From NCBI GenBank assembly GCA_005784505.1, contig VCAZ01000030.1:3138736-3202735 (forward strand): a stretch of 64,000 nucleotides of DNA, written 5' to 3'. The position numbers and the translations under genes were made by a program. Source of the stretch: Bagarius yarrelli (Eukaryota > Chordata > Actinopteri > Siluriformes > Sisoridae). Within the stretch, counting starts at the first letter, position 1. Each line of letters opens with the position of its first letter. Below the pieces are notes generated by a model that made no database searches, was not told where the DNA came from, and was given only the letters and a program-made list of their open reading frames with translations. Shown here in pieces: positions 11,452 through 23,394 of this stretch.

Positions 11452-12420
11452 TTGCACACCCACACATACACACATCGTTTTTGGCTCTGTTAGTTCTTTA
11501 CACATATGATTAATGCTTTCTCTCACACACTTACATGGAGGAGCACACATATACCCTCAAACCCAGAAAACACAGACACGCTGCGACATAAATGTGCGTT
11601 AAACATGCGCAAACTTAGTTAGTCTCTGATTTTTAAAAAAAGTATTGCCAGTATTGCACTTGTATAAGACTAATAGACAAACAAATATAAACACACCCCG
11701 TAATCTCACACTGAGAACAGTCTCAAGCATTCAGACACTCCCTTCTAATCCTCTACATGCATCAGGTTACATGTGCAAAACCATAATCAAAAAAACCCCC
11801 AGAAATAATATTAAACACAGGTAGGCAAGCAAGAGACATAATAAGAAAAAGGTTGTTGTGCCCCCTATAATACAGAATACAGTTTTTTATTTCATTTAAT
11901 ATAAACAAAATTAATTAAACATTAACGGTTTAATGATTTTTAACGTAATAAAAATTAAAAACTACAGTTGATGTGTTTTTTTTTAAATTGAAAATAAACC
12001 TGTTTCACTGATTGGTTGTGTTGCGTCTCATGCGTCATTAAGTCTTTAGCATAATGATGTAAAAGCCTTCAGGCATTTGAAAGGTAAGTTATGCGTTTAT
12101 TTCATTTCCGTAAACTTAAATGTGACTTCTGGCTATTAGAAGGGTTTTACAGCTTATAAATGTCAATCTGTTTTGCTTTTGTTGTGACGTCATTGTGGTA
12201 ATATTCATTAGTTTATGATTTCTTGTTCACTTCACAGGAAATAAGCTGACAGTTTGTACCAGTCGTATGAGTGTGTACTTGCACTGTATTGGTTGCCCCT
12301 GTGTTAGTTATGGTCTGGTGCCTGGCTCTGAGAAAAAGGCGCTGAAGTGTCTGCCTAGAATGATATTATAACAAAGTTATTGCGGTATGAAACTTGTCAA
12401 GTTCTCTGCTTCTAGTGGAA

Positions 12421-12435
12421 AGACAGAGAGAGGGA

Positions 12436-12470
<35 letters not shown>
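12421..12470 (+). repeat. (GA)n microsatellite
   Basis: gagagg then pure GA run. Confidence 0.9.
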
Positions 12471-12472
<2 letters not shown>

Positions 12473-12775
12473 TCCAAAAAAAGTCAGAACACAGCTCTTA
12501 CTCCACTCACATCATGTTTATACAGTGATGTCACTCATACCAGAAAGGTTAGCGTGCTTTTACTGTCCACCTCTCTCAACTGTTTCATATTATTTCTATT
12601 TACAATTTACGCTAAACTCCAGTGAGGAATTGTATTTAAAAAGTTTAGTTAGGATAGAGACGTACGGAATACTAACAAAATCACGCACTTTAGTGACAAA
12701 ATACTTACATATTGATTCAATCACTGTCTCATTTTTATGTAGCATATATATCTTGTATCTCTCTCTTTTTCTCAC

Positions 12776-12782
12776 ATACACA

Positions 12783-12827
<45 letters not shown>

Positions 12828-12832
12828 AAAGG
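12776..12832 (+). repeat. (CA)n microsatellite
   Basis: Near-pure CA run, giving Thr-His and Cys-Val reading frames that are artefacts. Confidence 0.95.
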
Positions 12833-13322
12833 TGGTTCAATTTCCATTTAGAATGCTGTTTCTTCCCTAGAAACGAACTATGAAGGAACATTACCCTATT
12901 CAAGTCAATATAAGTTTTTTTTCCCATACAATAACAGGCAGACTGTGTGAAGACAGATTTGATTTATCTAGCACGCCCGGAGCCTACTCCTTTTGAAGTA
13001 GGCCACATAGCTAATGTTATCTGCACGACAGATCTCTTTGGGACTGTTTAAAACGCCATAGCGCAATATATATAAACAAGTGTACTAATAATATTCCAGG
13101 AAGAGGAGGCATCATTAGATATTTATTTAGTGAACTGAAGTACTATAAATTTTCCATTTCGGAGGGAATATTTTAAATGTACTCAAATGGTTGGATTAAA
13201 AAAAAAAAATTCAATCTAATTAGTTTTATTAATCTAATGTAATTATGTTTGGTTTCCATATGTATGAATAACCTGCTAACATAGTTAATAAAGATAATAA
13301 TATATAATATAATAATGTCTTT

Positions 13323-13361
13323 AATATATATATATATATATATATCAATCAATCAATCAAA

Positions 13362-13442
<81 letters not shown>
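13323..13442 (+). repeat. (TA)n-(CAAT)n-(CTAT)n microsatellite
   Basis: Compound repeat; CTAT part about 75 bp. Confidence 0.95.
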
Positions 13443-13443
<1 letters not shown>

Positions 13444-13713
13444 TTAAAGTGTATACATAGAATATAAATACATTTTGCACATCTGCTAATTTGCATTTGT
13501 TTGTCTTTGACAGGTTTGAGTTTGGGTCCGCATGTTTATATGTGTCAGAGGGTAAATAATTAATGCCTTCTAGAGCTACAGTTTGGCTTTCCATTTCCCT
13601 TCTGGATTTGGCAATGAAATGAAGTGTTAAGCCCTCAAGCACCGACCATCACCACCAAAAGGAACCACTTCTAGCACTAAGAGCAAAGTAAATAAGAAAT
13701 ACAAAAGACAGTG

Positions 13714-13717
<4 letters not shown>

Positions 13718-13746
<29 letters not shown>

Positions 13747-13748
13747 GT
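13718..13748 (+). repeat. (CAGA)n microsatellite
   Basis: About seven cagacaga units. Confidence 0.9.
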
Positions 13749-15504
13749 GAGTAAGAGAGAGAAAAGGAAAAAACGCATCATCAATTTCCTCCGTGTTAGT
13801 TTGCCAGGACTGCTCGGGAACATTGTGTTAATGATTAATATGAAGTCAGAAGAATTCCATGCCTGGCAGCTTCTCAGCATACCCCCTCCTTTCCCCTACT
13901 CCCCCCACCCAAAATCTCATGCAGACACACACCAAAAGCCTGAGAGTCGTTCCCCATCCTCCCTTCTTCTTTCTCTCTCTCCCTATCTCTACTTCTCTGT
14001 TAAGCCAAGAAAGAGTCAAAATCAGCATGGACAGTTGTCAAGGTAACCTCAGTTCAATTTATTTGCCCACCTCTCGTCTCCCGAGGTCAGCACTCACTTT
14101 CTTTCGACAGCGTTTTGTTTCGGGAACAACGGGGTGGGAGACCCCTCAACACTCAGACCCAAAAAGGACTGGAAAAAGAACAAGGACCCAACTTCTCTGA
14201 GCCACCAGCCCAACACTGCATTCATGCTTCGATTAGGACTCCCCCCACACTCACTAGAAGCCCCTTCTCTTTACCCATAGAGAGATTAGTTAACATAAAG
14301 ACCCCCTGCTAGGAGGCAGCCCTCAAAGTGAAATAAATGCAGTGTGTGAAAGGAGAGTGAGCGAATGCTGAACAGAACAAGAAGACAAAACGAATGGGCA
14401 TTTTGCACACCAAGAGCATGTCTGAGTCTTTTCACTCATAAGCCACTTAGTTATCTTGATTTATGATGTTTCCATGCTATGATGAGCCAATGCTATTACT
14501 CCATGTCTGTTCCAACCACCAAGCCTGAGGACATATTCAGCCTGAGGGAAAATGGGTATATTGGGACAGATAGAATAGATAGCAACACGGGTCCCAATTT
14601 AAAGAAAAAAATAATATTTTTATTATTTGCATGATTTTAATGTGAATTTCAATCAGTTAATTAAAGGTATAACAGGTGATTGTTTTCAGAAACATTTTTT
14701 GTTCTACTGGTTGAAAGTTCCAATAGCAATCATTAAGGTAAATGGTCTTTATGTATTTATATATACTGTGGAAGGCGTAGGACCAAAAAGTGTTCGTCCA
14801 ATCAAAAGGTTCAATCTGAATGTTATGATAGGCTTTCCTACCTGCCTTTCAACATTTACATGTGCAAACCTCTGTGCGCCCAGTTTACACAGACAGGATA
14901 CGTCAGCAACACAAAATGTGGAAAAAAAGCCCCCCCGAATTAATATGAGTGATGTGTTTTCACCCTGGAGTCTACTACATGAGTCAAAGGGTCTGAAAGA
15001 TGTTGCTATGGTTTTCTTTTGGACAGGTAGGAATATGGTGTGATTGGATTTTGGTGTGTTTTTATAGTAATTCATAGCTTATGTAGTTTGTGTACCTTTA
15101 AGAATTAGCTTAACTACAGCAGCAGCGTGTAATCAGTGAATGACCGATGGTGGATGACACATGATGTATGTAGTAATGTCGTCTCTGGTTGTCTAGCACA
15201 TTTATGTGTTCAGGAGGTGTGGCCTTGGACAGGAATGTGGGAACTACAATTTCAGTGCTATTAAGCTACAGTTTGCATATTGTTATTATTATTAATTCAA
15301 AACAAAGTTTTACTGAATATTTTTATATTTTTACTAGTTATACAAGAGATTTCTCACACTTTCTTGCCATAAATTTTTTTATAGACAAAACATTGTCATG
15401 GTTTTACACTTACAGCAATGATTTCAGTAATAATTTACTATTAACATTTTAACCAGTTATTTTTATTTTTAGAAATAGATTTTTCATTAATTCATTTATT
15501 TATA

Positions 15505-15600
15505 TTCTATACTCGCTTATTCCCTATCCCAGCCATCTCTGGAATGGGGGAAGGGCAGGAAAGGCACACCCTGGACAGCTCCATCACAGGGCCACACAGA
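15505..15600 (+). repeat. L2-like repeat fragment
   Basis: 'cttattccctatcccagcca', 'tctctggaatggggg', 'caccctggacagctcc' and 'atcacagggccacac' match the 10785 copy. Confidence 0.6.
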
Positions 15601-15626
15601 AATAGATTTTTATTTCTGGAAATTTC

Positions 15627-15835
<209 letters not shown>

Positions 15836-18800
15836 TATCTTATGTCTATAAGTTCATTTTAATTTATAAAGCTACAACTGTAATACACGATTTCTTTAAT
15901 TTATGTCACCCCTGTATATATTTAAAGTTTATATTAAACTTTCTTAAATTAATCAAAACATGATTCGAGCCGAGCCTAGGTTAACTTGACACAGCTAAAG
16001 GGCTTTGACTTAATCGTAAAACTTCATTCTTTTTTCTTCGGAAAGTGCGATTCCTAAATCAGGGTCATCCAGGCAAATCCAGAACTTACATTCACCACAG
16101 ATAGGACGCCAGTGTGATTTAGAGAAACATGCACACACACAAAGACACACCAGAGAGTAGTTTAGTGCAGACTGTCCGCTTACCTACATGTTTTAAGACA
16201 TGTGACATGTGAAACTCAATATAGAGTATATCGTGATTGTCAAATAAACTCAGGATTTACATGTGAAGCTGTGAGGTAGCGATGTTAGGTAGCGAAATAA
16301 ACATCTCTTTTTTTATCATTATTGACTGCTGTGGTTAAATCTCAAGTGTTCTAGTGAGCAGCTATTTAACACTAGATTGGTTCTATGTAGGCTGTGTTAT
16401 ACTTCATGAAGTAAATAAGTAGCAGAAACATCTCTTTCTGTCAGCTTGCCATGTCCAACTGTAAAATGTTTAGTGATTTTATATCTTGTAAAATAAAAAT
16501 AATGACAAGCTATTGACGTGTTTTTGTTGAAGCTTCCCAGTATCTCAAATGTAACAAAATATATCTGACCCTACAAATCAATTTTTTTTTAGTAATCCAA
16601 AAAAATTCATGACTGATACACAAAGCAAATCTATGTATGTAAGGTTAAAAGCAACATAAAAGGATATTAGTTCACAAAGACACTAGTTAATGTTCCAGCT
16701 ACAGCAGGGCTTTTAGGAAGCCCGAAGCAGAATTTTATTTATATATAATTATTATAACTAATTATTGTTAATCCTTAATTATTCGCACACAATAAATCTA
16801 ACACATTCTTTATAAATTGTATTTGTTGTAGCTGTGTTGCTTACATCATGATAACGTTTTTACCCTTTTACAATTATTTAATTCTAACCGTAGCAATCAC
16901 AATAATTTGCAACTGATCATTTAAAATCTGGTGTAAATGGCATATTTAATGTGATGTACTGAAAAGTATCTCAAATAAACCAGCAGTTTTGTCCTTTTTT
17001 ATGATATTAGTAGGAGTTTTTGCTGCAGCGCCACTGGTTCTTAGCTGAAGTTCATCAGTCACACTCTGGATATGCATACAACCTGCATCCCATTGATATA
17101 ATACTACGTTTTTTTAATTTAATATTGAATTTTTGTATAATTTTCATTGTCCGTAGACATTTCTAATAATGTCATGTTCTCTTTGGGACCCCATTGGATT
17201 TTGGGCTACATTCGTCTAGCTACTATTTAACAATGATCTAAAATAGTACATGCATCACATAGTGACACATTAGTTTGTTTAGTAGGGCTATAAAAAAAGG
17301 AAATAGCAGAAACGATTAAAACAGTATGTGTTACATAAATAGAAATGCTGACTAGTAAAATGTAGGTATATTATTTTATTATTTATTTCTATAATAATTC
17401 AATGGAAGATTGGTAAAGTGCTTATAAAGCATGCTACTTTTTTTTTTAGAAATTGTGACCCCAAATTTGGAAACCAGGGTGTGTGTGTCTTTGTGCGTTT
17501 GGATTCCGGCAGGATGATGTTATGATTCCTCATTTGATTACATCCTGTCACATTGTAATGATCCAAATGTAAGTGTTAGAGTTGAAGTCAGTACAATTTC
17601 GTTAAATTGGGAATGAATGCTGTCAGAAGTCAAGTAATGGGGTTAAAGGGTGTGTTTGTCTTTGTGTAAGTATGGGTTGAGCTCAAAGAAGGACTCTCTT
17701 AGGGTTAGTAAAAGGTTAGCCTGTGTGCTCTGTGGGCAAAGATGGCATGGCAACACTGCTCTGCACATAGTCACTAATCACTGCGTAATGAAGATGACTG
17801 ACATGGCAATAAGAACACATGCAATGTAGAAGCACTAAGAAAGAAAGAACAAGAATTAGAAAATAGCTGGAAAGTCGAGGGAGGGGTAGATGAGGTATGC
17901 ACATAAATATGTCTCCCAACCTCATGTTGTTGGTGTTTATGTGTACCACAATCATCCTGAGTCACCCAGCAGGGTGTGTCTAGGATTTAAGTATTACAAC
18001 AGACTGAAACAAACACATACACACCACTTACACCAGTCTCACTGTCCAGAACTGTGTTCTGAGCAAAAACAGTAGCAGTGGGGAAAACTGAATATGTGAA
18101 GGAGATTGAAGAAAACAGCTGGCCTGTCTCACTCTCATTCTCTATCCTCCTGATATCAGCAGAAAGAAGAAGGGGAAAAAATGTTAGCTGCTGTTGACAC
18201 AGCCCTGACCTTCCCCTTATTCCGCTCCCCCAAGTGTGAAATTGAACGTTGGCCAGAGAGAAAAAAAAAAACGAGTGAGAGAGAGAGAGTGCAAGAGAGA
18301 GGCAGAGTGAGAAAGGTATAGAAATAATTACCCACTCTCCACACAAAACCAACAGAGAAAACCAATCTCACATATATCAAACAGCAGTGATTGTAACCGT
18401 GCTATTCCATTTAGGATTTGATTGGAAGTGCGCTGATGGCCGAGCTGATGGTATTGATCCGCGCCGTCCAGCCTACATGATGATTTCTTTGGTCAACACA
18501 GATAACATCCAAATGAGCTGCACAGCATGCATGCCTCTAGCTAGTGCTAGTCCCTATATTTAAGTTAAAAAATAATTTTATTAAATTTTAATTATCTTCC
18601 TACTTTAATTAGAGCTATGACTTCTACCTTTGCCTCTCTTACTGTGCTTAAGATGACGTGAGAAAAAGGTATGGAGTAGCACGTGTACGTTAGTGCTCGA
18701 GACGGGAGACGTATAGGATGATGTAATGGATGTTAGCTGTGTGTGCAGTGCGTTGCTTATGGCCGTAACTCCTGCTGACTCCAGACTTTTCTGGCATTCC

Positions 18801-20936
18801 TCAGTGAGCTGCTTCCATTGTGCTGCAGGGGAGCCTCCATTCATCCAGGCCAGGAAAGGGGAAGGAAAGGAGGAACATAGGGAAAAAAAAAGAGGGGTTA
18901 TCAGGAAGATCTGACATCTTGTAAAAGAATTAATATGTTCAGGAACACACATTTGGGGTTATATATAAAATTTAATGTCCTTACTGTAAAATGCAGTGGG
19001 ATGGGATAGGAGACATTAAAAGCACATTAGAAAATATTTGTGGAAATCTGGGAAATGCTTATTGAACCACTTAACCTTTAATGAATGAATAAATCATATG
19101 CGGTTATGTTCTTTTCAGCCGCAAGTTAATTATCTATATTGTACAAATGCTGATTCTTGATTTTTAGCCTAAAACCTGATTTTACTATAAAGACAAATCT
19201 GTTCAACCTAAAAGATGGATAGAATCTTCAGAGGGCCTTAGCTCCATCTAGTGGACTGCAAGCAAAACTGACCCAAAATCTCCTTATGATCTGATGAAAA
19301 GAAAAACAAATCACTTCTTGTTCTCACATACCCGGGTAATATTAGAATTTAGTTTAACTAATGACTTGGAAGTATTTAGGAATAACATGTGCAACAGTCT
19401 TTGGTGATTCCACAACTTACAGGGATGTGCGACATGAAAATAAAATCACATAACCATTAAAGTTATGTTATATTTTCTAAAAAAAATTAGAAGCATATAA
19501 TTGTGCTGTAGAAATACATGTTCCAATTATTTAACCCAATCGGAGTAAAGAACTCAGGTGTCCTAAACAAATCCCTGACTTTAAACCACATGAACACCTT
19601 TTTCGCGGGGTGGGGGTGGGGGCTTTGGGGTAAACTGGAACCCTCAATGAGCTCAGGCTGAGTACTAGTACCGATCTCACTGATGCTCTTGAGACTGAAT
19701 CAACTTAAATCCCCACATACACACTCTAAACCATCATATATGAGCCCGGAGCAGTATAGGTGCCACTGTGTGTGGATACATATTGAACACAAGTAGCCCT
19801 GGTTGCAGGGGTACATTTCCTGATTACTGCACACCTTTTCTTTATGAGTGATGTCTACGCATAGTTTTTTAATAAAAATAATGGCCTGTAAGAACGACTG
19901 ACCAGCTTCGTTCTCAGTCTGGGTGATTAATAATCTTCATCCTTCCATGTGTGTGTCGAGACTGATCAATACATTATTAGAATTCTGAGTGCAGTGTGAA
20001 GAAGGAGCACCGTGATGAAGTAGGCTATAACCCAAAGCACAGTATGAGAGATAGAGAATGTTTTTCCGTATTTAAAAAGTAGGCTAATGTAACCAGTCTT
20101 GATGAAAAAATTTGTACATCTGTCTTGAAATAAAACTATAGTGAAATCTAAAGAGAATCTGTCCAATTTTCCTTATAAACTCTTTATGACTGTTTGGTGC
20201 AATATGACGGTGTTATTGCTTTTACAAAGAGTCACTCTGCTGGCATAGTTATATTTATTCTGAACAGAAAGATACAGTACCTTTAAAAAAAAAATTACAA
20301 TCATATATTTGTCAGCAAACAAGAGAGCTCAAATAACTGAAAAAAACACAACCACCATATATACATTTAATCAATCTCTAAGACATTATTATTATATTAA
20401 TTCCTTATTATTTTACCTTTTCCCCCTCCCCCAACATGGTTGTTAACCAACTCTTATTCAGACAGATCTCAAAAACACAGCAGCCACCGTCTATCATTTA
20501 AGGATATGGCACATACTAACTGCTCTTTTGTAATCTTAAGCATAAAAGCACTTGTGATTGGTCACCTTTGATCGTTTTAAGCAAAACAAATGCAGTAAAA
20601 ATATACCCATTTCTATGCTAATTAATGATACTACTACAGTATACTTTTTAAACTTTAGCAGATATGCATCAAGTAATATTCTATACTTAACATGCTGTAT
20701 ACACACACACTTCATGCACTTGATGGCACATCTTAAGAGACTTGAACTTAACCTTACTGAACACCTTCTTCAGGATGAAAACCGAACCCTGACTGAGCAC
20801 CAGACATCCTCACCAAACACCACTGGCTGATTCCATTACTCTTGTAGATAAATAAACAATTCTTACAGACAAACTCCAAAATCTACTGACAAGCCGCCAC
20901 AGAAGAGTGGAGGTTATTCTAACAGCTAAAGGAAGC

Positions 20937-21325
20937 TCAGGTGAGCTTAGTTGGATAGACCTCCACCTTATATTTCTTCAGAAAAAAGCCTTCCTCCACC
21001 ACTTTTCGGGCAATGGGCTTCTGGTGCTCAGTCAGTCCATACCAGTTTATTAATTTACCCCATGCCTCTTTATGCAGGAGAATATAGTCTAGCTGATCAT
21101 GAAGATGCTTCTTGATAGAGAGTGAATCGTTTAAGATTCCTGAGTTGTCCACCGGACCAGGGTAAGGCATTTTGTCTCTCATGCAATACCTCTCCCATAA
21201 ATTAAACCGCACATATTTCTTCCATTTGTTGAACCACAAGATGTCTACCAGGTACCATGTGTCACCTTTTTTCAACTGCGTTTTCATCAGTCTCGTTATC
21301 TCTTCTCTTTGATAATCCGGATTTA
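20937..21325 (-). CDS. TRIM-DUSP exon 5: complete DUSP domain and stop
   Basis: Acceptor tcccacag; the first two bases complete an Ile codon (A|TA). 128 further residues then TGA at 20939-20937. The whole domain lies in one exon and stops right after the last DUSP strand (KVEVYPTKLT). No ubiquitin-like or USP catalytic region follows on this strand within the next kilobase. Resemblance to the USP15/USP4/USP11 DUSP is strong along its full length (LKKGDTWYLVD, YPGPVDNSGIL, LHDQLDYILL, EAWGKLINWYG). Confidence 0.88.
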
Positions 21326-21431
21326 CTGTGGGATACAAACAAATACCCAGAATGTACAAATACAAGCCATAAACAAAGGCAAAAGTACAGATTAAATTTT
21401 TCGCTTATAAGAGCATAATACAAAATTAAAA

Positions 21432-21476
<45 letters not shown>

Positions 21477-23394
21477 ATATATATATACACACACTATATG
21501 CGCTGCACTGTAACTCACTTAGCTTAGACATTTTCTCACTTATATGCTGGACAGACTGCTGGAGATGAAACAAGTCTCCCACCACATCATCTGCGCTCAA
21601 GCTGCTGCTGATTTTCATTTTATCCCAGTTATTGTTAGAGACAGGGGTGGGTAATTTAGAGCAAGCCTACAGAAAAAAAAAAAAAAAAGATATTTATCAT
21701 AATTGGTGATGTTCCAGGGATGTGCTGCATGGTTTCTGAGCAAACAGATGCTCACCTGGAGAAAGTAGAGATGGTCTTCCGAGAGTAAGAGTTTTTTTAG
21801 CTCACGGTCACTTCTTTTAAACTCAGCAATTTCCAGTTCCAGTGTTTTAATAAACCCGTCAGCTTGTCTCTCTACGTCTTTCTGTTTTTCCTCCAACACC
21901 ATCAGAACATAGGTCTGCATTCTTTCGATGGAGCTTGAGAGACATCTGAAGAGTTTAGAATTGTCCTCTTTTTCCTTCTCTATGTTTTCCTAAGATAAGT
22001 TTGCAAAATTAACACCGTTTTCTTTTGCTATATGATATTTGTAGAAAATGTGGTTTGGGAATTTTTTTAAACAAGACTTACTTTATTGAGGGCTGCAGAA
22101 TGTTTAATTTCTACAATCTTTTTTAGTCTATCTTGCATCATCTTCTGAACATCTGCCTGTGTTTTCTGCATCCTAACCTGTGGATTGAAGAAAACACGTG
22201 ACCGATAACCCTCTTGTTACAGTTACATATTGATTTTCTTTCATTAAAATTTTAACACTTCAGTTGACAAAGTTAGGGGAAGTAGCAGCTCAGCAGTTAA
22301 GGTGTTGGGCAACAGCATGAAAGTCATGCAGATACAGATCATGAGCTTCAGTTAACCATGGCTTGGTTGTATGTGCTGGTTTGAACAGACTAATCCAAGC
22401 TATTAGGAAGTTTAAAGACATAACCTTTTTAATAAGCAAAACATCAAATAGGGATGCACTATTAGCACTTGTGCCAGCCTAAAACAAGAAACCGAAGCGA
22501 TCATGGGCACAAACTCGATTAATATGGACAGTTGAAGGATGTTAAGAAAGATTTTACATTGTCCAGTTTTAGTTTTAGTTTAGGTTTATGTTACTGGCTA
22601 AGCCGTGAACCTGATGTATTCAGTTGCTGCACTTTGCTTACCTCTATGATACCACAGACGTTCTTTAATCTTTATTGATGCTTAAATTAATCGGTCTACT
22701 TGTTCATAAAACCTTTCATCAACAAGCTGTTTTAACTTTTAATGTTTTTATCTAATTTTTACTTGATTTAATGAATTTTTAAGTCAATCATGCAGACAGC
22801 ATATACCTTCTGTTCTGCGCTCTCCTCTTCTATTGGAAGGGTGGTGTGGCTTTTATGCTGTTCCTCAATGCAGAACACACACAAACACTTCTGATCATTC
22901 TTACAGAACAACTCCAGAGGTCTTTGGTGCCTCTGGCACATGTAGTCCTCCAGGTTCTTCACAGCATCGATTAATTTATGTCGCTCAAACTTCACTATGG
23001 TTTTATGATACTCTAGATGTGTACTACAAAACGATATACCACAATACAGACAGGACTTTAGGGCTGCCTGTGTGGGGCCAGAACAGACATCACATGACAC
23101 ACATCCCTGTGCTGAAGAGGTCTTCTTTGTCCTAGTGCTGGATTTCACCTTCACCGACTCTTTAAATTGAGCAGTCAGGGAAGAAATAAATGTATTAACA
23201 CAAAGCTGTGGCCTTCTGCCAAAGTCTTTCTTACAGAATGGACAGTTGCATTTTTGACTGTTGTCCCAGTATTTGTTGACACAAACCATACAGAAATTGT
23301 GTCCACATGAAGTAGAGACGGGCTTAGTAAAAATTTCCAGACAGATGGAGCACAGCAACTGCTCTTCAGAGAGAAAAGTTGTAAAGGTGGCCAT
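20937..23394 (-). CDS. TRIM-type E3 ligase with C-terminal DUSP domain (5 exons)
   Basis: Spliced gene on the minus strand: exons 23394-22807, 22177-22082, 21989-21756, 21666-21519 and 21325-20937 (588, 96, 234, 148 and 389 nt), giving 484 residues. All junctions are GT-AG and all phases agree. Order: RING (Cys15 to Cys54), two B-box-like zinc modules (about 98-141 and 153-183), coiled coil (about 190-320), linker, then DUSP (about 361-484). The 588/96/234 exon pattern is the one known from fish TRIM (finTRIM-like) genes, which normally end in B30.2/SPRY. Here the end is a DUSP closely resembling the N-terminal domain of USP4/USP15 (motifs KKGDTWYLVD, WFNKWKKYV, YPGPVDNSG, PIARKVVEEG, KVEVY). 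Expected role: RING-dependent ubiquitin transfer, with the DUSP as a protein-binding module. Start chosen at 23394 because it has G at -3 and G at +4; an in-frame ATG 16 codons upstream (23442) has a weak context. The function of the fusion is inferred. Confidence 0.85.
21438..21488 (+). repeat. (AT)n inside TRIM-DUSP intron 4
   Basis: AT run within the 193-nt intron separating the TRIM part from the DUSP exon. Confidence 0.9.
21519..21666 (-). CDS. TRIM-DUSP exon 4: linker
   Basis: Acceptor ctgtag, 148 nt, donor AAGCTAA|gtgagt, phase 1. It encodes a Pro/Ser-rich start and a short helix (SADDVVGDLFHLQQSVQHI), like the hinge between coiled coil and B30.2 in related TRIMs. The phase-1 end fits the phase-1 acceptor of the DUSP exon, which is the key evidence that the two parts form one protein. 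Confidence 0.8.
21756..21989 (-). CDS. TRIM-DUSP exon 3: coiled coil, 234 nt
   Basis: 78 codons of long helix (ENIEKEKEDNSKLFRCLSS... to SEDHLYFLQ), acceptor ttag, donor |gtgagc. The exact 234-nt length and the closing DHLYFLQ-type motif match the coiled-coil exon of fish TRIM genes. Confidence 0.88.
22082..22177 (-). CDS. TRIM-DUSP exon 2: coiled coil, 96 nt
   Basis: The acceptor is ...atccacag and the donor is |gtaagt. The 32 codons (starting VRMQKTQADVQKMMQ) are a heptad-like charged helix. A 96-nt coiled-coil exon at this place is standard in fish TRIM genes. Confidence 0.85.
22275..22315 (+). repeat. SINE family A head fragment
   Basis: 'tagcagctcagcagttaagg' and 'tgttgggc' only, in the first intron of the TRIM-DUSP gene. 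Confidence 0.45.
22807..23394 (-). CDS. TRIM-DUSP exon 1: RING and B-boxes
   Basis: 196 codons. The RING has all expected ligands: CSIC at 15-18, CGHNFC at 30-35, Cys38, and CPFC at 51-54. It is followed by a basic linker, a B-box1-like module (Cys101, Cys104, Cys115, Cys118, Cys123, His126, His139) and a B-box2 (Cys153, His156, Cys164, Asp167, Cys172, Cys175, His180, His183). No zinc ligand is missing, so an active E3 is plausible. The donor reads AAG|gtatat at 22807/22806, in phase 0. Confidence 0.9.

Noticed and set aside
13370..13442. Regular short repeats that could suggest a CRISPR array
   Set aside because: Plain tetranucleotide microsatellite in a vertebrate genome; no spacers.
20558..20830. 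Plus-strand 90-codon open frame downstream of the TRIM-DUSP stop
   Set aside because: No recognisable domain, poor codon character and no splice context.
21262..21618. Continuous minus-strand frame joining the exon 4 and exon 5 area, with an Ile-Tyr run
   Set aside because: It reads through the AT repeat of intron 4; GT-AG sites with matching phase define the true junction.
22833..23135. Plus-strand open frame across the RING/B-box exon
   Set aside because: Antisense shadow of TRIM-DUSP exon 1.
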